Counted from the stretch's first letter, positions 25,391 to 34,571 are shown. The stretch: DNA of 64,000 nucleotides from Brachybacterium muris (GCF_016907455.1 NZ_JAFBCB010000001.1:310001-374000); one strand, 5' to 3'. The notes: generated from the letters alone by a model not told the origin. Made by a program: numbers and translations.

Positions 25391-26647
25391 ATGTCTCCCA
25401 CGATCAGCCGCCGTCGTGCCCTCACCGCCGCCGCTGCTGCAGGCCTCGGTCTTCCCGCAGGCGCCGCCCACGCCGCAGCATCCGGCCCCGCCCCGGCCGC
25501 CCAGCCCGGTGCTGGACCGGCAGGCCGTGGTCGCTCCACCAACGTGCGGTTCGCGACGTTCAACGCCTCGCTGAACCGTGCTGTGGAGGGCGGTCTGCTC
25601 GCCGATCTGGAGACGGGCCAGGACCCGCAGATCCGCGCGGTGGCCGAGGTCATCCAGATCAACAACCCCGATGTGCTGCTGATCAACGAGTTCGACTACG
25701 ACGCCGAGCACCGTGCGGTGGACCTGTTCCGCCGCAACTACCTCGAGGTGGGTCAGAACGGGCGCACCCCTGTGTACTACCACTACGCGTACACCGCACC
25801 GGTGAACACCGGTGTTCCCAGCGGCCTGGACCTGAACCGGGACGGCACCGTGGGCGGCCCGGACGACGCGTGGGGCTTCGGCCTGTTCCCGGGCCAGTAC
25901 GGCATGGTCGTGCTCTCCCGCTACCCGATCCTCACCCGCGAGGTCCGCACCTTCCAGGACCTGCTGTGGTCCTCCATGCCCGGCAACCTGATCCCGGAGA
26001 GCTACTACGGCACCGAGATCGCCGCCCAGCTGCGACTGAGCTCCAAGTCCCACTGGGACGTGCCGATCCAGATCGGCTCCAAGAAGGTGCATTTGCTGGC
26101 CGCCCACCCCACCCCGCCCAGCTTCGACGGCCCTGAGGACCGCAACGGGCGCCGCAACCACGACGAGATCCGCCTGTGGGCGGACTACCTGCGCCCCGGC
26201 AAGGCCTCCCGGTGGATCGTGGACGACTCCGGCACCACTGGTGGTCTGCAGCCCAGCGAGTCCTTCGTGATCGCCGGTGACTACAACTCCGACCCCACGG
26301 ACGGCGACTCCTGGCCCGGCGCGATCGACCAGCTGCTGAAGCACCCCCGGGTGCGGGACACCAAGCCTGCCAGCGCCGGAGCGGTGGAGGCCGCGCAGGC
26401 CCAGGGTGGCGCCAACAGCGACCACAAGGGCGATCCCCGCTACGACACGGCGGACTTCTCCGACGTGCCCGGCCCCGGCAACATCCGCGTGGACTACGTG
26501 CTGCCGTCCAAGGACCTCCAGGCGGTGGCCTCGGCCGTGTACTGGCCGAAGGCGGGCGAGGCCGGCAGCGAGCTCACCGGCACCTACCCCTTCCCCACCT
26601 CCGACCACCGCTTGGTGCGCGTGGACCTCCAGATCCGGGGCCTGTGA
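25391..26647 (+). CDS. Secreted endonuclease/exonuclease/phosphatase family protein
   Basis: A 418-residue exported enzyme. The N-terminus has a twin-arginine-type signal (SRRRALTAAAAAGLGLP, cleavage after AHA). The EEP fold is supported by NEFDYD (metal-binding Glu), the VIAGDYNSDPTDG loop (catalytic Asp and Asn) and the final SDHRLVRVDL (catalytic Asp-His). Members cleave nucleic acids or phosphoesters, and exported forms may scavenge phosphate. I start at the ATG at 25391. Longer upstream frames run antisense to the oxidoreductase. It is followed closely by the sulfurtransferase. Confidence 0.87.
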   Translation: MSPTISRRRALTAAAAAGLGLPAGAAHAAASGPAPAAQPGAGPAGRGRSTNVRFATFNASLNRAVEGGLLADLETGQDPQIRAVAEVIQINNPDVLLINEFDYDAEHRAVDLFRRNYLEVGQNGRTPVYYHYAYTAPVNTGVPSGLDLNRDGTVGGPDDAWGFGLFPGQYGMVVLSRYPILTREVRTFQDLLWSSMPGNLIPESYYGTEIAAQLRLSSKSHWDVPIQIGSKKVHLLAAHPTPPSFDGPEDRNGRRNHDEIRLWADYLRPGKASRWIVDDSGTTGGLQPSESFVIAGDYNSDPTDGDSWPGAIDQLLKHPRVRDTKPASAGAVEAAQAQGGANSDHKGDPRYDTADFSDVPGPGNIRVDYVLPSKDLQAVASAVYWPKAGEAGSELTGTYPFPTSDHRLVRVDLQIRGL

Positions 26648-26648
26648 C

Positions 26649-27533
26649 GTGAACGCTTCGACGCAGCGCGAGTCCGTGCGCATCGGCGGCCTGCCCCCGG
26701 TGATCGACGTCGCTGAACTGCATGAGCTGCTGGGCGGCGCTGTCCAGGCCGGTACCGACGCACCCGTGCGCCTGGTGGACGTGCGTTGGGCGCTGGACGG
26801 CTCCAAGGGACACCACACCTACCTCGCAGGGCACCTGCCCGGCGCGGTGTACATCGACCTGCCCACCGCACTGGCCGCTCACGCCCAGGAAGGCCGCGGC
26901 CGCCACCCGCTCCCCGAGCCGGAGGACTTCGCCGCCTCCCTGCAGGCGGCCGGCATCGACGAGGGCACGATCGTGGTGGCCTACGACGACACCGACGGCT
27001 CCCAGGCTTCCCGCCTGGTGTGGATGCTGCGCGCCCTCGGGCACCCCGCCGCACTCCTGGACGGTGGCCTCTCCGCCTGGGACGGAGACCGGGAGACCGA
27101 TGATGTGCGCCCCGAGCCCGGCACCGTCCCCGCCCGGCCCTGGCCCGACACCGCGATCGCCACCATCGACGAGGTGGCCACCGGGGACGCCCTGGTGATC
27201 GACGCCCGCGCCCCCGAGCGCTACCGCGGCGAGACGGAACCGGTGGACCCCCGTGCCGGCCACGTACCCGGCGCGATCAACCTGCCGTTCTCCCAGAACA
27301 CCGACGAGGCGGGCCGCTTCCTGGACGCCGAGCAGCTGAGGGAGCGCTTCGCCGCCGCCGGAGTGCGACCGGACGAGAACGTGATCGTGTACTGCGGCTC
27401 CGGGGTCACCGCCACCCATGACGTGCTGGCCCTGCAGCGCGCAGGCTACGAGGGCGTGCGCCTGTTCCCCGGCTCCTGGTACCAGTGGAGCGCCGATACG
27501 ACCCGCGAGGTCGCCACCGGCCCGAACCCCTGA
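26649..27533 (+). CDS. Sulfurtransferase (3-mercaptopyruvate/thiosulfate type)
   Basis: A 294-residue protein with two rhodanese domains. The N-terminal one carries no cysteine at the active position (VAYDDTDGSQASRLVW). The C-terminal one has the catalytic cysteine in VIVYCGSGVTATH. The CGSGVTA loop is characteristic of mercaptopyruvate sulfurtransferases, whereas thiosulfate enzymes usually have CRKGVT. It transfers sulfane sulfur to thiols or cyanide in the cytoplasm. The GTG start is one base after the stop of the EEP gene, so the two are probably co-transcribed. Confidence 0.88.
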   Translation: MNASTQRESVRIGGLPPVIDVAELHELLGGAVQAGTDAPVRLVDVRWALDGSKGHHTYLAGHLPGAVYIDLPTALAAHAQEGRGRHPLPEPEDFAASLQAAGIDEGTIVVAYDDTDGSQASRLVWMLRALGHPAALLDGGLSAWDGDRETDDVRPEPGTVPARPWPDTAIATIDEVATGDALVIDARAPERYRGETEPVDPRAGHVPGAINLPFSQNTDEAGRFLDAEQLRERFAAAGVRPDENVIVYCGSGVTATHDVLALQRAGYEGVRLFPGSWYQWSADTTREVATGPNP

Positions 27534-27534
27534 G

Positions 27535-27600
27535 GCCCGGTAGCCCGAGACACCCGGAGCCCGGTAGCCCGAGACGACCGGAGGCCCGGGGCCGGACCTC
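27535..27600. repeat. 24-bp tandem repeat at the sulfurtransferase stop
   Basis: GCCCGGTAGCCCGAGAC occurs at 27535 and 27559, and a third, shortened unit starts at 27584. The first unit begins two bases after the TGA. The array fills most of the 90-bp gap before the convergent alpha/beta-hydrolase gene. Confidence 0.7.
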
Positions 27601-27623
27601 GCGCCAGCTCACGCCGAGGGCGG

Positions 27624-29513
27624 TCAGTCCGCCGGCCCCAGCGCCCTGATCGCCTCGACGATGCGGCGGTGATACCTGCGCTGCTCGGCCGGGTCGATCG
27701 CGGCGGCCCCGCCCAGTGTGTCGGCTCCGCCCGGTGCGTCGGGCCCGCCCACCGCACTGTCCTCGCCCGTCGCCGTGTCCCCGCCCGTCGCGCCCCCTGC
27801 ACCGTCCGTGCCCAGTACCGCGGCCCAGATCGGTACGAGCTCCTCGTGGTAGGCGTGGCCGTGACCGGCAGTGACCTTGATCGACAGCGGCATGTCCGCC
27901 GCGATCTGCCAGAACGTGATCCACGGGAACCAGCGGATCGCCGGGGTGACGTCGTGCCCCACGCGTTCACGCAGCCAGGCCGGCTCCTCCCACAGCAGGG
28001 ACGGCTCCCACCACGCCACCGGGTCCGAGGGGTGCTGGGCGTACACGATGCGCGGTGACTGCCACGGCTCGTACAGACCGCCCCAGTAGTCCTGATGCAG
28101 CTCGCGAGGCCGCGTCACCACCCGCACATGGCGACCGTTGTCCAGGATCGGGGCGATCGCGGGGGAGCCGGGCCGGCTCTTCGCGACCAGCTCCCGCCAG
28201 ATCGGGGTGAAGCCGGGGGTGCCGCTCCACACGGCGCCGTCCACCCGGGCCAGCATGTCCGGCAGGTCCCGGAACGCGGCGTGCCCACCGAAGGACCCCA
28301 GCGACTCCCCGGCCACGAACAGGCGGGGGCGCTGCGTGCGCGGCATGCGCTCCAGGCGCCGGCTCACCGCGTGGAACAGCTGGTGACCGGCCTGCTGGGG
28401 ACCGCGACGGTCCAGGATGTAGTTCAGGGCGCTGGTGTACACCGAGTACTGCAGGGACGCGGTGGCGCAGTTGCCGCCGGTGAGGAACTCGATCGCCGAC
28501 AGCGACCATTCCTGCAGCCAGCCGGTGCCGGTCCCGGTGAACAGCACCAGCACCTCGCGGTCCCAGGCACCGGTGCGGTCCAGCTCCGCCAGCACAGCGT
28601 CCACCGCCTCATCCAGGCTGCGGGTGGAGGACTTCCCCGCGTACACCCGGATCGGCTCCATCGCCGGGGCACCGGTGGTCTCGGAGATCAGTCGGGCGTC
28701 GGCCCCGAAGGAGACGATGCGACGGCCCTGCGCACCGAGGGCCGTCCATTCCTCCAGCGAGTCGCGGCTGCCGGAGCGCAACGGCGAGGTGGGCGGGGCG
28801 ATGTCCGGGGAGATCCACAGGTTGGTGGCCTCGGCGCGCTCGATGGCGCGCTCCAGGATCCTTCCGCGCACCACCCGCTCGGCCACCAGGGCCACCGTGG
28901 CCACGGTGAGCAGCAGGGAGGTCACCCCGACCACACGCGGTGGCAGGTAGGGGCGCAGCAGTGCCCGGTACATCCGGGCGGTCGCGAGCACCGCGCGGGC
29001 CGTCAGCAGCGCGCCGATGCTCGCTCCCACCCCGGCGACGGTGCCCACCACGTGGGTGGCGAGGTTCTTGGGCTCCTGCTCCACCAGATGGCTGATCTCC
29101 CGCTGCCGCAGCACCCCGCGCACCCAGGAGTACGCGGTGATCCCCGTCAGCGCCGCCCCGCCCAGCAGGCGGGCCCGGCGCCTGCGCTCCGCAGTGATGT
29201 GGACCTCCAGGCCCAGTGCCCGGGTGCCACGCGCCAGCAGATGCGCGGTGAGGGCCCCGGTGGCGTACCCGTAGATCTGGGAGAAGCCGAAGTTCGTTGT
29301 CCACATCCACCAGGTGCGCGGCAGCAGGCTGGGGGATGTCGCGATCCAGGAGGCGGCCGAGGCCCCCAGGAACCCGCCGGTGTCCAGCGGGGCGCGCAGG
29401 GCCGTGCGTCTGACCTGCTGTCCTGTGATGCGGCCGGCGCCGCGCAGCACCGAGGCGACACCCCTGGCAGCGTGTCCGATCCCTGTGACGGCTGTACCGA
29501 GGCCGAGAACCAT
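27624..29513 (-). CDS. Alpha/beta-hydrolase membrane protein (Abhydrolase_9 type)
   Basis: A 629-residue protein. The N-terminal 240 residues have about four membrane helices (e.g. VVGVTSLLLTVATVALVAERVV), matching the N-terminal domain of this actinobacterial family. The rest is an alpha/beta-hydrolase with nucleophile elbow GESLGS (LFVAGESLGSFGGHAAF) and an early strand EVLVLFTGTGTGW. The catalytic histidine is probably in TAGHGHAYHEELVPIW. The last 60 residues before the end are a Gly/Asp/Ala-rich linker. The family probably acts on envelope lipids, but this is not settled. Transcription is leaderless and divergent from the dehydrogenase gene. Confidence 0.85.
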   Translation of the reverse strand: MVLGLGTAVTGIGHAARGVASVLRGAGRITGQQVRRTALRAPLDTGGFLGASAASWIATSPSLLPRTWWMWTTNFGFSQIYGYATGALTAHLLARGTRALGLEVHITAERRRRARLLGGAALTGITAYSWVRGVLRQREISHLVEQEPKNLATHVVGTVAGVGASIGALLTARAVLATARMYRALLRPYLPPRVVGVTSLLLTVATVALVAERVVRGRILERAIERAEATNLWISPDIAPPTSPLRSGSRDSLEEWTALGAQGRRIVSFGADARLISETTGAPAMEPIRVYAGKSSTRSLDEAVDAVLAELDRTGAWDREVLVLFTGTGTGWLQEWSLSAIEFLTGGNCATASLQYSVYTSALNYILDRRGPQQAGHQLFHAVSRRLERMPRTQRPRLFVAGESLGSFGGHAAFRDLPDMLARVDGAVWSGTPGFTPIWRELVAKSRPGSPAIAPILDNGRHVRVVTRPRELHQDYWGGLYEPWQSPRIVYAQHPSDPVAWWEPSLLWEEPAWLRERVGHDVTPAIRWFPWITFWQIAADMPLSIKVTAGHGHAYHEELVPIWAAVLGTDGAGGATGGDTATGEDSAVGGPDAPGGADTLGGAAAIDPAEQRRYHRRIVEAIRALGPAD

Positions 29514-29519
29514 GGCCGC

Positions 29520-29525
29520 AGGCTA
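29520..29525 (-). promoter_or_regulatory. -10 box (TAGCCT) of the hydrolase gene
   Basis: Minus-strand TAGCCT ends six bases before the ATG at 29513. It is one half of a divergent pair with the box at 29559, 33 bp apart. Confidence 0.6.
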
Positions 29526-29558
29526 TCTGACCTGATCCGCCACGCCAGAGGCGCGACG

Positions 29559-29564
29559 TAGCCT
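29559..29564 (+). promoter_or_regulatory. -10 box (TAGCCT) of the hydroxyacid dehydrogenase gene
   Basis: Plus-strand TAGCCT ends six bases before the ATG at 29571. The two divergent leaderless promoters must share or overlap upstream contacts within 33 bp. Confidence 0.6.
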
Positions 29565-29570
29565 GGACGC

Positions 29571-30512
29571 ATGAAGATCCTGCTGCCCGACACCACTGAT
29601 CTGGACCCCGACCTGCCCGAGGGCTGGGAGGCCGTCACCATCGACGCCCGCGCCGAGATCCCCACCGAGCACCACGACGCCCAGGTGCTGGTGGTGTGGG
29701 GCGCCTCCCGTCGCCACCTCGCCTCCGCGGTGGAGAACCTGCACGACCTGCGGCTGGTGCAGTCCCTCGCCGCCGGCGTGGACGGCATCCTCGAAGCCGG
29801 TTTCGCCGATGACGTGCAGATCGCCACCGGTGCCGGCCTGCACTCCCTCACCGTCTCCGAGCACACGCTGGGCCTGCTGCTGTCGATCCTGCGGCGCCTG
29901 CCCGAGGCCAGGGACGCCCAGGAGCGCCACGAATGGTCCGACGAGCTCGGCGGCATGCAGCCGCTGAATCCGGAGGGCCGGATGACCTCCCTGGTCGGGG
30001 CTCGGGTGCTGATCTGGGGCTTCGGCCAGATCGGGCAGACCCTCGCCCCGGTGCTGGCGGCCCTGGGTGCCGAGGTGCGCGGCGCGGCCCGCAGCGCCGG
30101 GGAGCGCGCCGGCTTCGAGGTGCTGGCCGATGACGACGTGCTCAAGGCCCTGCCCGAGGTGGACATCCTGATCGACATCCTGCCCGGCGGGGAGGCCACC
30201 CGCGGCATGATCGACGCCGAGGTGCTGGCGGCCCTGCCCGACCACGCCGTACTGATCAATGTGGGCCGCGGCACCACCGTGGACCAGCAGGCGCTGCGGG
30301 AGGCCCTCGAGGGCGGGACGCTCGGGGCCGCCGCCCTGGATGTCACCGACCCGGAGCCGTTGCCGGCAGAGGACCCGCTGTGGGATGCACCGCGCCTGCT
30401 CATCACCCCGCATGCCGCCGGTGGACGCCCCGTGGGGGCCGATGAGCGCATCCGTGAGAACCTGCTGGCACTGGACGGCGACGGAGAGGTGGTGCAGCTC
30501 GCCGACCGCTGA
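29571..30512 (+). CDS. D-isomer-specific 2-hydroxyacid dehydrogenase
   Basis: A 313-residue NAD(P)-dependent enzyme. The dinucleotide motif is WGFGQIGQTL. The catalytic arginine is in VLINVGRGTTVDQQAL, a conserved acidic position in LDVTDPEPLP, and the catalytic histidine in LITPHAAGG. It is slightly shorter than phosphoglycerate dehydrogenase and has no ACT domain, so glyoxylate/hydroxypyruvate or another small 2-ketoacid is likely. It is cytoplasmic and monocistronic, with a leaderless start and a strong terminator after it. Confidence 0.9.
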   Translation: MKILLPDTTDLDPDLPEGWEAVTIDARAEIPTEHHDAQVLVVWGASRRHLASAVENLHDLRLVQSLAAGVDGILEAGFADDVQIATGAGLHSLTVSEHTLGLLLSILRRLPEARDAQERHEWSDELGGMQPLNPEGRMTSLVGARVLIWGFGQIGQTLAPVLAALGAEVRGAARSAGERAGFEVLADDDVLKALPEVDILIDILPGGEATRGMIDAEVLAALPDHAVLINVGRGTTVDQQALREALEGGTLGAAALDVTDPEPLPAEDPLWDAPRLLITPHAAGGRPVGADERIRENLLALDGDGEVVQLADR

Positions 30513-30530
30513 TACAGGGCGGGGAACGAC

Positions 30531-30568
30531 AAGGGCCGGACCCGGCGGTGATGCCGGGTCCGGCCCTT
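30531..30568. terminator. Bidirectional terminator
   Basis: A perfect 16-bp stem (AAGGGCCGGACCCGGC and its complement) with a GGTGAT loop, followed by TCCTC. It lies between the convergent dehydrogenase and BCCT transporter genes and can serve both. Confidence 0.85.
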
Positions 30569-30594
30569 CCTCATGCGCTGGATGCGCTCGTGGA

Positions 30595-32445
30595 TCAGCG
30601 GCGGAACGGGTTCCTGCTGCGTCGGGGCTGCTCGCCCTCCGCGACAGGCCCGGTCTGCTCCGAGGTGGTGGCCGCATGCTCGTCGAGCCGTGCCGAGACC
30701 TGCTCCTGGACCCGGGCATCGACCTGCGAGGCGAGGTCCGCGCTCACGCGGTCGCTCACGGTGCCGGTGAGCTGGTCGGAGTAGCGCTCCACGAACTCCC
30801 GCTGACGTATGCGCAGCTCCAGGCGCTGGATGATCTTCACCTCGCGCGACAGGGCGATCCAGGTGGAGATGCACATGCCGATCATCACCACGGAGAACGG
30901 CAGGGCGCTCAGCAGTGCCAGGGCCTGCAGCCCGGTCATCCCCGCGCTCTCGGCGCCGGAGGCGGAGCCGGCCCAGATCAGGGCGGCGGCGATGAGACCG
31001 GAGGCCGAGGCCCAGAAGATGCGGGTCAGGCGCGGCGGGTTCGGGTCACCGCGGTGGGCGATCATGTCCATCACGAAGGCACCGGAGTCGGCACTGGTGA
31101 TGAAGAAGATCGTCACCAGCACGATCGCGATGCCGGAGAGCACCGTGCCCAACGGCAGGGTGGACAGGGTGTCGAACAGGGCGGTGTTCGCATCGATGGT
31201 GCCGTCCTCACCGGTGAAGTCCACGCCCTCGAACAGGCTCTTGTACAGGGCGGTGCCACCCATCACGGTGAACCAGATGATGGTGACCAGGGTGGGGACC
31301 AGCAGCACACCGGTGATGAACTCGCGCACGGTGCGGCCGCGGGAGATGCGGGCGATGAACACGCCCACGAACGGCGACCAGGACATCCACCAGCCCCAGT
31401 AGTAGGTGGTCCAGCCGGAGATCCAGCTGGCCCCCTCATCGCCCATGAACGGCAGGGTCTGGAAGGAGAGCTCGAGGAAGTGCTGCAGGTAGTAGCCGAT
31501 GTTCTGGACCACGTCGCGGAGCAGGAACAGGGTGGGGCCCAGGATCAGCACGGCGACCAGCAGCAGCGCCGCCAGTCCCAGGTTGAGGTTGGACAGCAGC
31601 TTGATGCCCTTGTCCACCCCGGAAGCGGCGGAGATGGTGGCCAGCGCGGTCACGCTCAGCACGATGACCACCTGCACACCGGCGGAGTTGGGCAGCAGCC
31701 CCAGGTGGTCCAGGCCCGCAGCGATCTGGTTGACGCCGAAGCCCAGTGAGGTGGCGATGCCGAACAGGGTGCCCACCAGGGCGATGATGTCGATCAGGTC
31801 GCCGATCCAGGTGTCGGTGCGCTTGCCCAGGATCGGCTCCAGCGCCCAGCGGATGGAGACGGGGCGGCGGCGACGGTGCACGGAGTAGGCGATCGCCAGG
31901 CCCACCACCACGTAGATGGCCCAGGCGTGCAGGCCCCAGTGCAGGAAGGTCTGACCCATGGCGCGCTGCGCGCGGGCCGGGGCGTCCAGGTGGGCGGCGT
32001 TCGGCGGGATCCCACCCTCGGAGGCGAAGAAGGTCAGCGGCTCCGCTGCGCCCCAGAACACCAGCCCGATGCCCATGCCGGCGGCGAAGAGCATCGCGAA
32101 CCAGGACAGCAGGCCGTACTCGGGCTCGTCGTCGTCGCGGCCCAGCTTGATGCTGCCCAGGCGGCTCACGGCCACCACGATCGAGAACACCACGAAGCCG
32201 GTCACCAGCAGCACGTAGTACCAGCCGATGGAGTCCACCACGGTGGAGTTCAGGGTGGAAATGACATCGGAGAACACCGTGGGCAGGAACAGCGCGAACA
32301 GGATCGCGATGGCCACCACCGCGGCGGTGACGCCGAACACCCCCTTGGCGAGGGAGTACTGCTGCGGCCGACGGTTCTGTGAATCGTCCACGGGGTCACG
32401 GGGCTGGACAGGGGGCGGGGTGGCAGTCGAGGCCGACACGATCAC
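30595..32445 (-). CDS. BCCT family transporter (glycine betaine/choline type)
   Basis: A roughly 616-residue transporter with twelve helices. The BCCT signature WGWWMSWSPFVGVFIARISRG and the glycine-rich helix-1 segment AAGMGIGLVFWGAAEPL are clear. The latter is typical of sodium-coupled BetP/OpuD rather than proton-coupled CaiT. The C-terminal tail (RQREFVERYSDQLTGTVSDR on) is long, charged and coiled, as in osmosensing BetP. It probably imports osmoprotectants. GTG at 32445 or 32439 are the likeliest starts. A perfect 20-bp tandem repeat lies upstream. Confidence 0.9.
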   Translation of the reverse strand: MIVSASTATPPPVQPRDPVDDSQNRRPQQYSLAKGVFGVTAAVVAIAILFALFLPTVFSDVISTLNSTVVDSIGWYYVLLVTGFVVFSIVVAVSRLGSIKLGRDDDEPEYGLLSWFAMLFAAGMGIGLVFWGAAEPLTFFASEGGIPPNAAHLDAPARAQRAMGQTFLHWGLHAWAIYVVVGLAIAYSVHRRRRPVSIRWALEPILGKRTDTWIGDLIDIIALVGTLFGIATSLGFGVNQIAAGLDHLGLLPNSAGVQVVIVLSVTALATISAASGVDKGIKLLSNLNLGLAALLLVAVLILGPTLFLLRDVVQNIGYYLQHFLELSFQTLPFMGDEGASWISGWTTYYWGWWMSWSPFVGVFIARISRGRTVREFITGVLLVPTLVTIIWFTVMGGTALYKSLFEGVDFTGEDGTIDANTALFDTLSTLPLGTVLSGIAIVLVTIFFITSADSGAFVMDMIAHRGDPNPPRLTRIFWASASGLIAAALIWAGSASGAESAGMTGLQALALLSALPFSVVMIGMCISTWIALSREVKIIQRLELRIRQREFVERYSDQLTGTVSDRVSADLASQVDARVQEQVSARLDEHAATTSEQTGPVAEGEQPRRSRNPFRR

Positions 32446-32590
32446 TCGTTCCGGTGGAGGGGCAGGGAAAAGCCCCGGGCTCGCAGGTCGAGGCACATCT
32501 GCGGGTCACGAGGCTCGCCAGCACCTTACGGGGTCACCCACGCGCTAGTGCAGGCCCAGGAGGATCCGCCCCTGAGTCGTGCGAGCCCCT

Positions 32591-32630
32591 GGTGGGGGGA
32601 GAAACTGCAGGGTGGGGGGAGAAACTGCAG
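32591..32630. repeat. Perfect 20-bp tandem duplication
   Basis: GGTGGGGGGAGAAACTGCAG is present twice with no spacer (32591-32610, 32611-32630). It lies in the 271-bp gap upstream of the BCCT gene, about 150 bp from its start. The unit is not a palindrome. It could be a recent slippage duplication or a pair of regulator sites. Confidence 0.9.
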
Positions 32631-32716
32631 GTCAACCCGAGAAGTCTACTGAACGGCGAGTAACTAACGGGACCGGGGCCGGGGTTGTCAGTTTCACACG
32701 AAGGATGCGCGGTGGC

Positions 32717-33475
32717 TCACGCTGCCGCAGGCAGTTGCACGGCGAACTGCTCGACAACGCGGGCGGAGATCTCCGCCACCAGGTCCAGTTCGAGGTGGAA
32801 CTGCTGATCGGCAGCGGGACCGCACAGGTCCGAGACCGCGCGCAGCGCCACGAAGGGCACCCCGAGCGAGGCAGCGGTGCGTGCGGTGGCGGTGGTTTCC
32901 ATGTCGGCGCTGAGTGCGCCGGGGAACCGCTCCCGCATCGGCTGGGCCAGGGGGGCGGTCACGAACGCATCACCGGAGAGCATCAGCCCACGGCGCACCG
33001 CAGTGGCGCCGTCGACCGAGCCGAGGGCGGCTTGCTCGGCGGCGTCGGCCCAGCTCTTGTCGGCCTCGAAACGGGCGGGGGAACCGGGCACCTGGCCGGG
33101 CTCGTAGCCGAAGGCGGTGGCGTCGGCGATGGACCAGGTGAAGGCATCGCCCACGATTAGGGTCCCCACCTCCACGTCGGCAGCGAGACCGCCGCAGGAG
33201 CCGGCTGCGACCACGCCGGCGGGACGGTGCTCGAGGATTGCCCAGGTGGCGGCGGTGCTCGCCGCAGCGATCCCGATCCCGCTGGTGACGACCACGGTGG
33301 GTCGGCCTGCGAGGGTGCCGCGCACCGCCCGTACCTCGCGCATCCCGGCCTCGGTGACGAAAGGGCTGAAGGGGGTCGCGAGCTGCTCGGCGCCCTGCAG
33401 GCGGGCCTCGAGCGGGGCCGCCTCCTCCGGCATAGCGACCAGGACCAGGAGCGGGGCGGGGGAGGGCGTCGTCAT
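32717..33475 (-). CDS. mtnN: 5'-methylthioadenosine/S-adenosylhomocysteine nucleosidase family protein
   Basis: A 252-residue nucleoside phosphorylase-fold enzyme. It has VTSGIGIAAASTAATWAIL (base-binding region), VVAAGSCGGLAADVEVGTLIVGD (the G-x-G-G-x-x phosphate/ribose loop) and ALSADMETTATARTAASLGVPFVALRAVSD, where MET/Glu and Asp197-type residues bind ribose and protonate the base. The family splits MTA and SAH to recycle methionine. Start ATG at 33475 follows a TAGCCT -10 box directly. The gene is monocistronic, upstream of the BCCT gene with a 271-bp gap. Confidence 0.85.
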   Translation of the reverse strand: MTTPSPAPLLVLVAMPEEAAPLEARLQGAEQLATPFSPFVTEAGMREVRAVRGTLAGRPTVVVTSGIGIAAASTAATWAILEHRPAGVVAAGSCGGLAADVEVGTLIVGDAFTWSIADATAFGYEPGQVPGSPARFEADKSWADAAEQAALGSVDGATAVRRGLMLSGDAFVTAPLAQPMRERFPGALSADMETTATARTAASLGVPFVALRAVSDLCGPAADQQFHLELDLVAEISARVVEQFAVQLPAAA

Positions 33476-33481
33476 GCAGGC

Positions 33482-33487
33482 AGGCTA
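33482..33487 (-). promoter_or_regulatory. -10 box (TAGCCT) of mtnN
   Basis: Minus-strand TAGCCT ends six bases before the ATG at 33475. A leaderless transcript is expected. Confidence 0.6.
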
Positions 33488-33626
33488 CCCGCCCAGGCGC
33501 TGGGCACCGGCGGCGCACGTGGCGGGTCCGGGCGCGCCCAGGGCGGGGAGAGGCCGGTTCGCTAGGCTGGCCGCGTACGACACCCCTCGACGAGGCGACC
33601 TGCGCGGTCGCGGCTAGGAGTCAGCA

Positions 33627-34532
33627 ATGGGACGCATCCGAGACGCCGTGGTGGTGGGAGCCCGCACCGTGCGCCGGGTGCCGATCCCCTCGGCCGTGAC
33701 CAACCATGCGCTGCGCGAGGCACGCCGGGCACTGCCGCCCGGCGCAGTGCAGAAGCGCCACGCGGTGGACGTGGAGATGATCGGCCGCACCCGCTGCGTG
33801 TGGCTGGACGCCCACCGCCGTGACCGTGGCCTGATCGTGCACCTGCACGGCGGCGCGTACGTGTCCGGCCCGTTCCCCAGTGACTGGACCTGGCTGTCCA
33901 AGCAGGCCGACGGCCTGGACTGCGCCGCTCTGATGGTGGACTACCGCACCGCCCCGGACCACACCCACCCCGTCGCCCGCGAGGACTCCGAGGGCGTCCT
34001 GCACGCCCTCGCCGCCGACGGGCGCCTCACCGCCGGCCCATGGGTGCTCAGCGGTCAGCACGCCGGTGGCGGACTGGCCTTCGCCATCGCCCGGCGCCTG
34101 CGCGAGCAGGACGAGATCCCCGCGCCTGCGGCACTGATCACCATGTCACCGTGGCTGGACCTGGAGCTGGCCAACGCCGGCATCACCGAGACCGATCAGG
34201 TGGACCCGGTGCACGAGCGGCGGATGCTGCGCGAAGCGGCCCGCGCCTACGCCGGCCGCACGCCTCTGGATGATCCTGACCTCTCCCCGATCAACGCGAG
34301 CCTGGAGGGCCTGCCTCCCGTGCACCTGAGCGTGGGCACGCGGGACCTGTTCCTCTCCGACGTGCGCGTGGCCAAGCTGCAGCTGGAGGAGAACGGTCTG
34401 TCGGTGACCTACCGGGAGATCAACGGCCGTCTGGGCCTGCAGCTGGTGCAGCGCCGCGGCGAGGACCTCGAGCGCCTGCACCGCGAGCAGGGCGAGCTGA
34501 TCGCCCGCGCGCTGACCCCGCCCCGCAGCTGA
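33627..34532 (+). CDS. Alpha/beta-hydrolase (HSL type) lacking catalytic residues
   Basis: A 301-residue protein of the hormone-sensitive-lipase family. The oxyanion motif LHGGAYVSG and the DYRTAPDHTHP strand are conserved. The nucleophile elbow, normally GDSAGG, reads GQHAGGG, so serine is replaced by histidine. The C-terminal catalytic histidine (usual H-x-F) is missing in REINGRLGLQLVQRRG, while an aspartate in VGTRDLFLSD remains. It is therefore probably a pseudo-enzyme. The frame is open and has no stops. AGGAG precedes the ATG in a leader of about 50 bases after TAGGCT (33564-33569). Confidence 0.8.
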   Translation: MGRIRDAVVVGARTVRRVPIPSAVTNHALREARRALPPGAVQKRHAVDVEMIGRTRCVWLDAHRRDRGLIVHLHGGAYVSGPFPSDWTWLSKQADGLDCAALMVDYRTAPDHTHPVAREDSEGVLHALAADGRLTAGPWVLSGQHAGGGLAFAIARRLREQDEIPAPAALITMSPWLDLELANAGITETDQVDPVHERRMLREAARAYAGRTPLDDPDLSPINASLEGLPPVHLSVGTRDLFLSDVRVAKLQLEENGLSVTYREINGRLGLQLVQRRGEDLERLHREQGELIARALTPPRS

Positions 34533-34571
34533 GGACTGCCCTCGCCCCGGCACTGAGGGAAGGCCCTCCCG

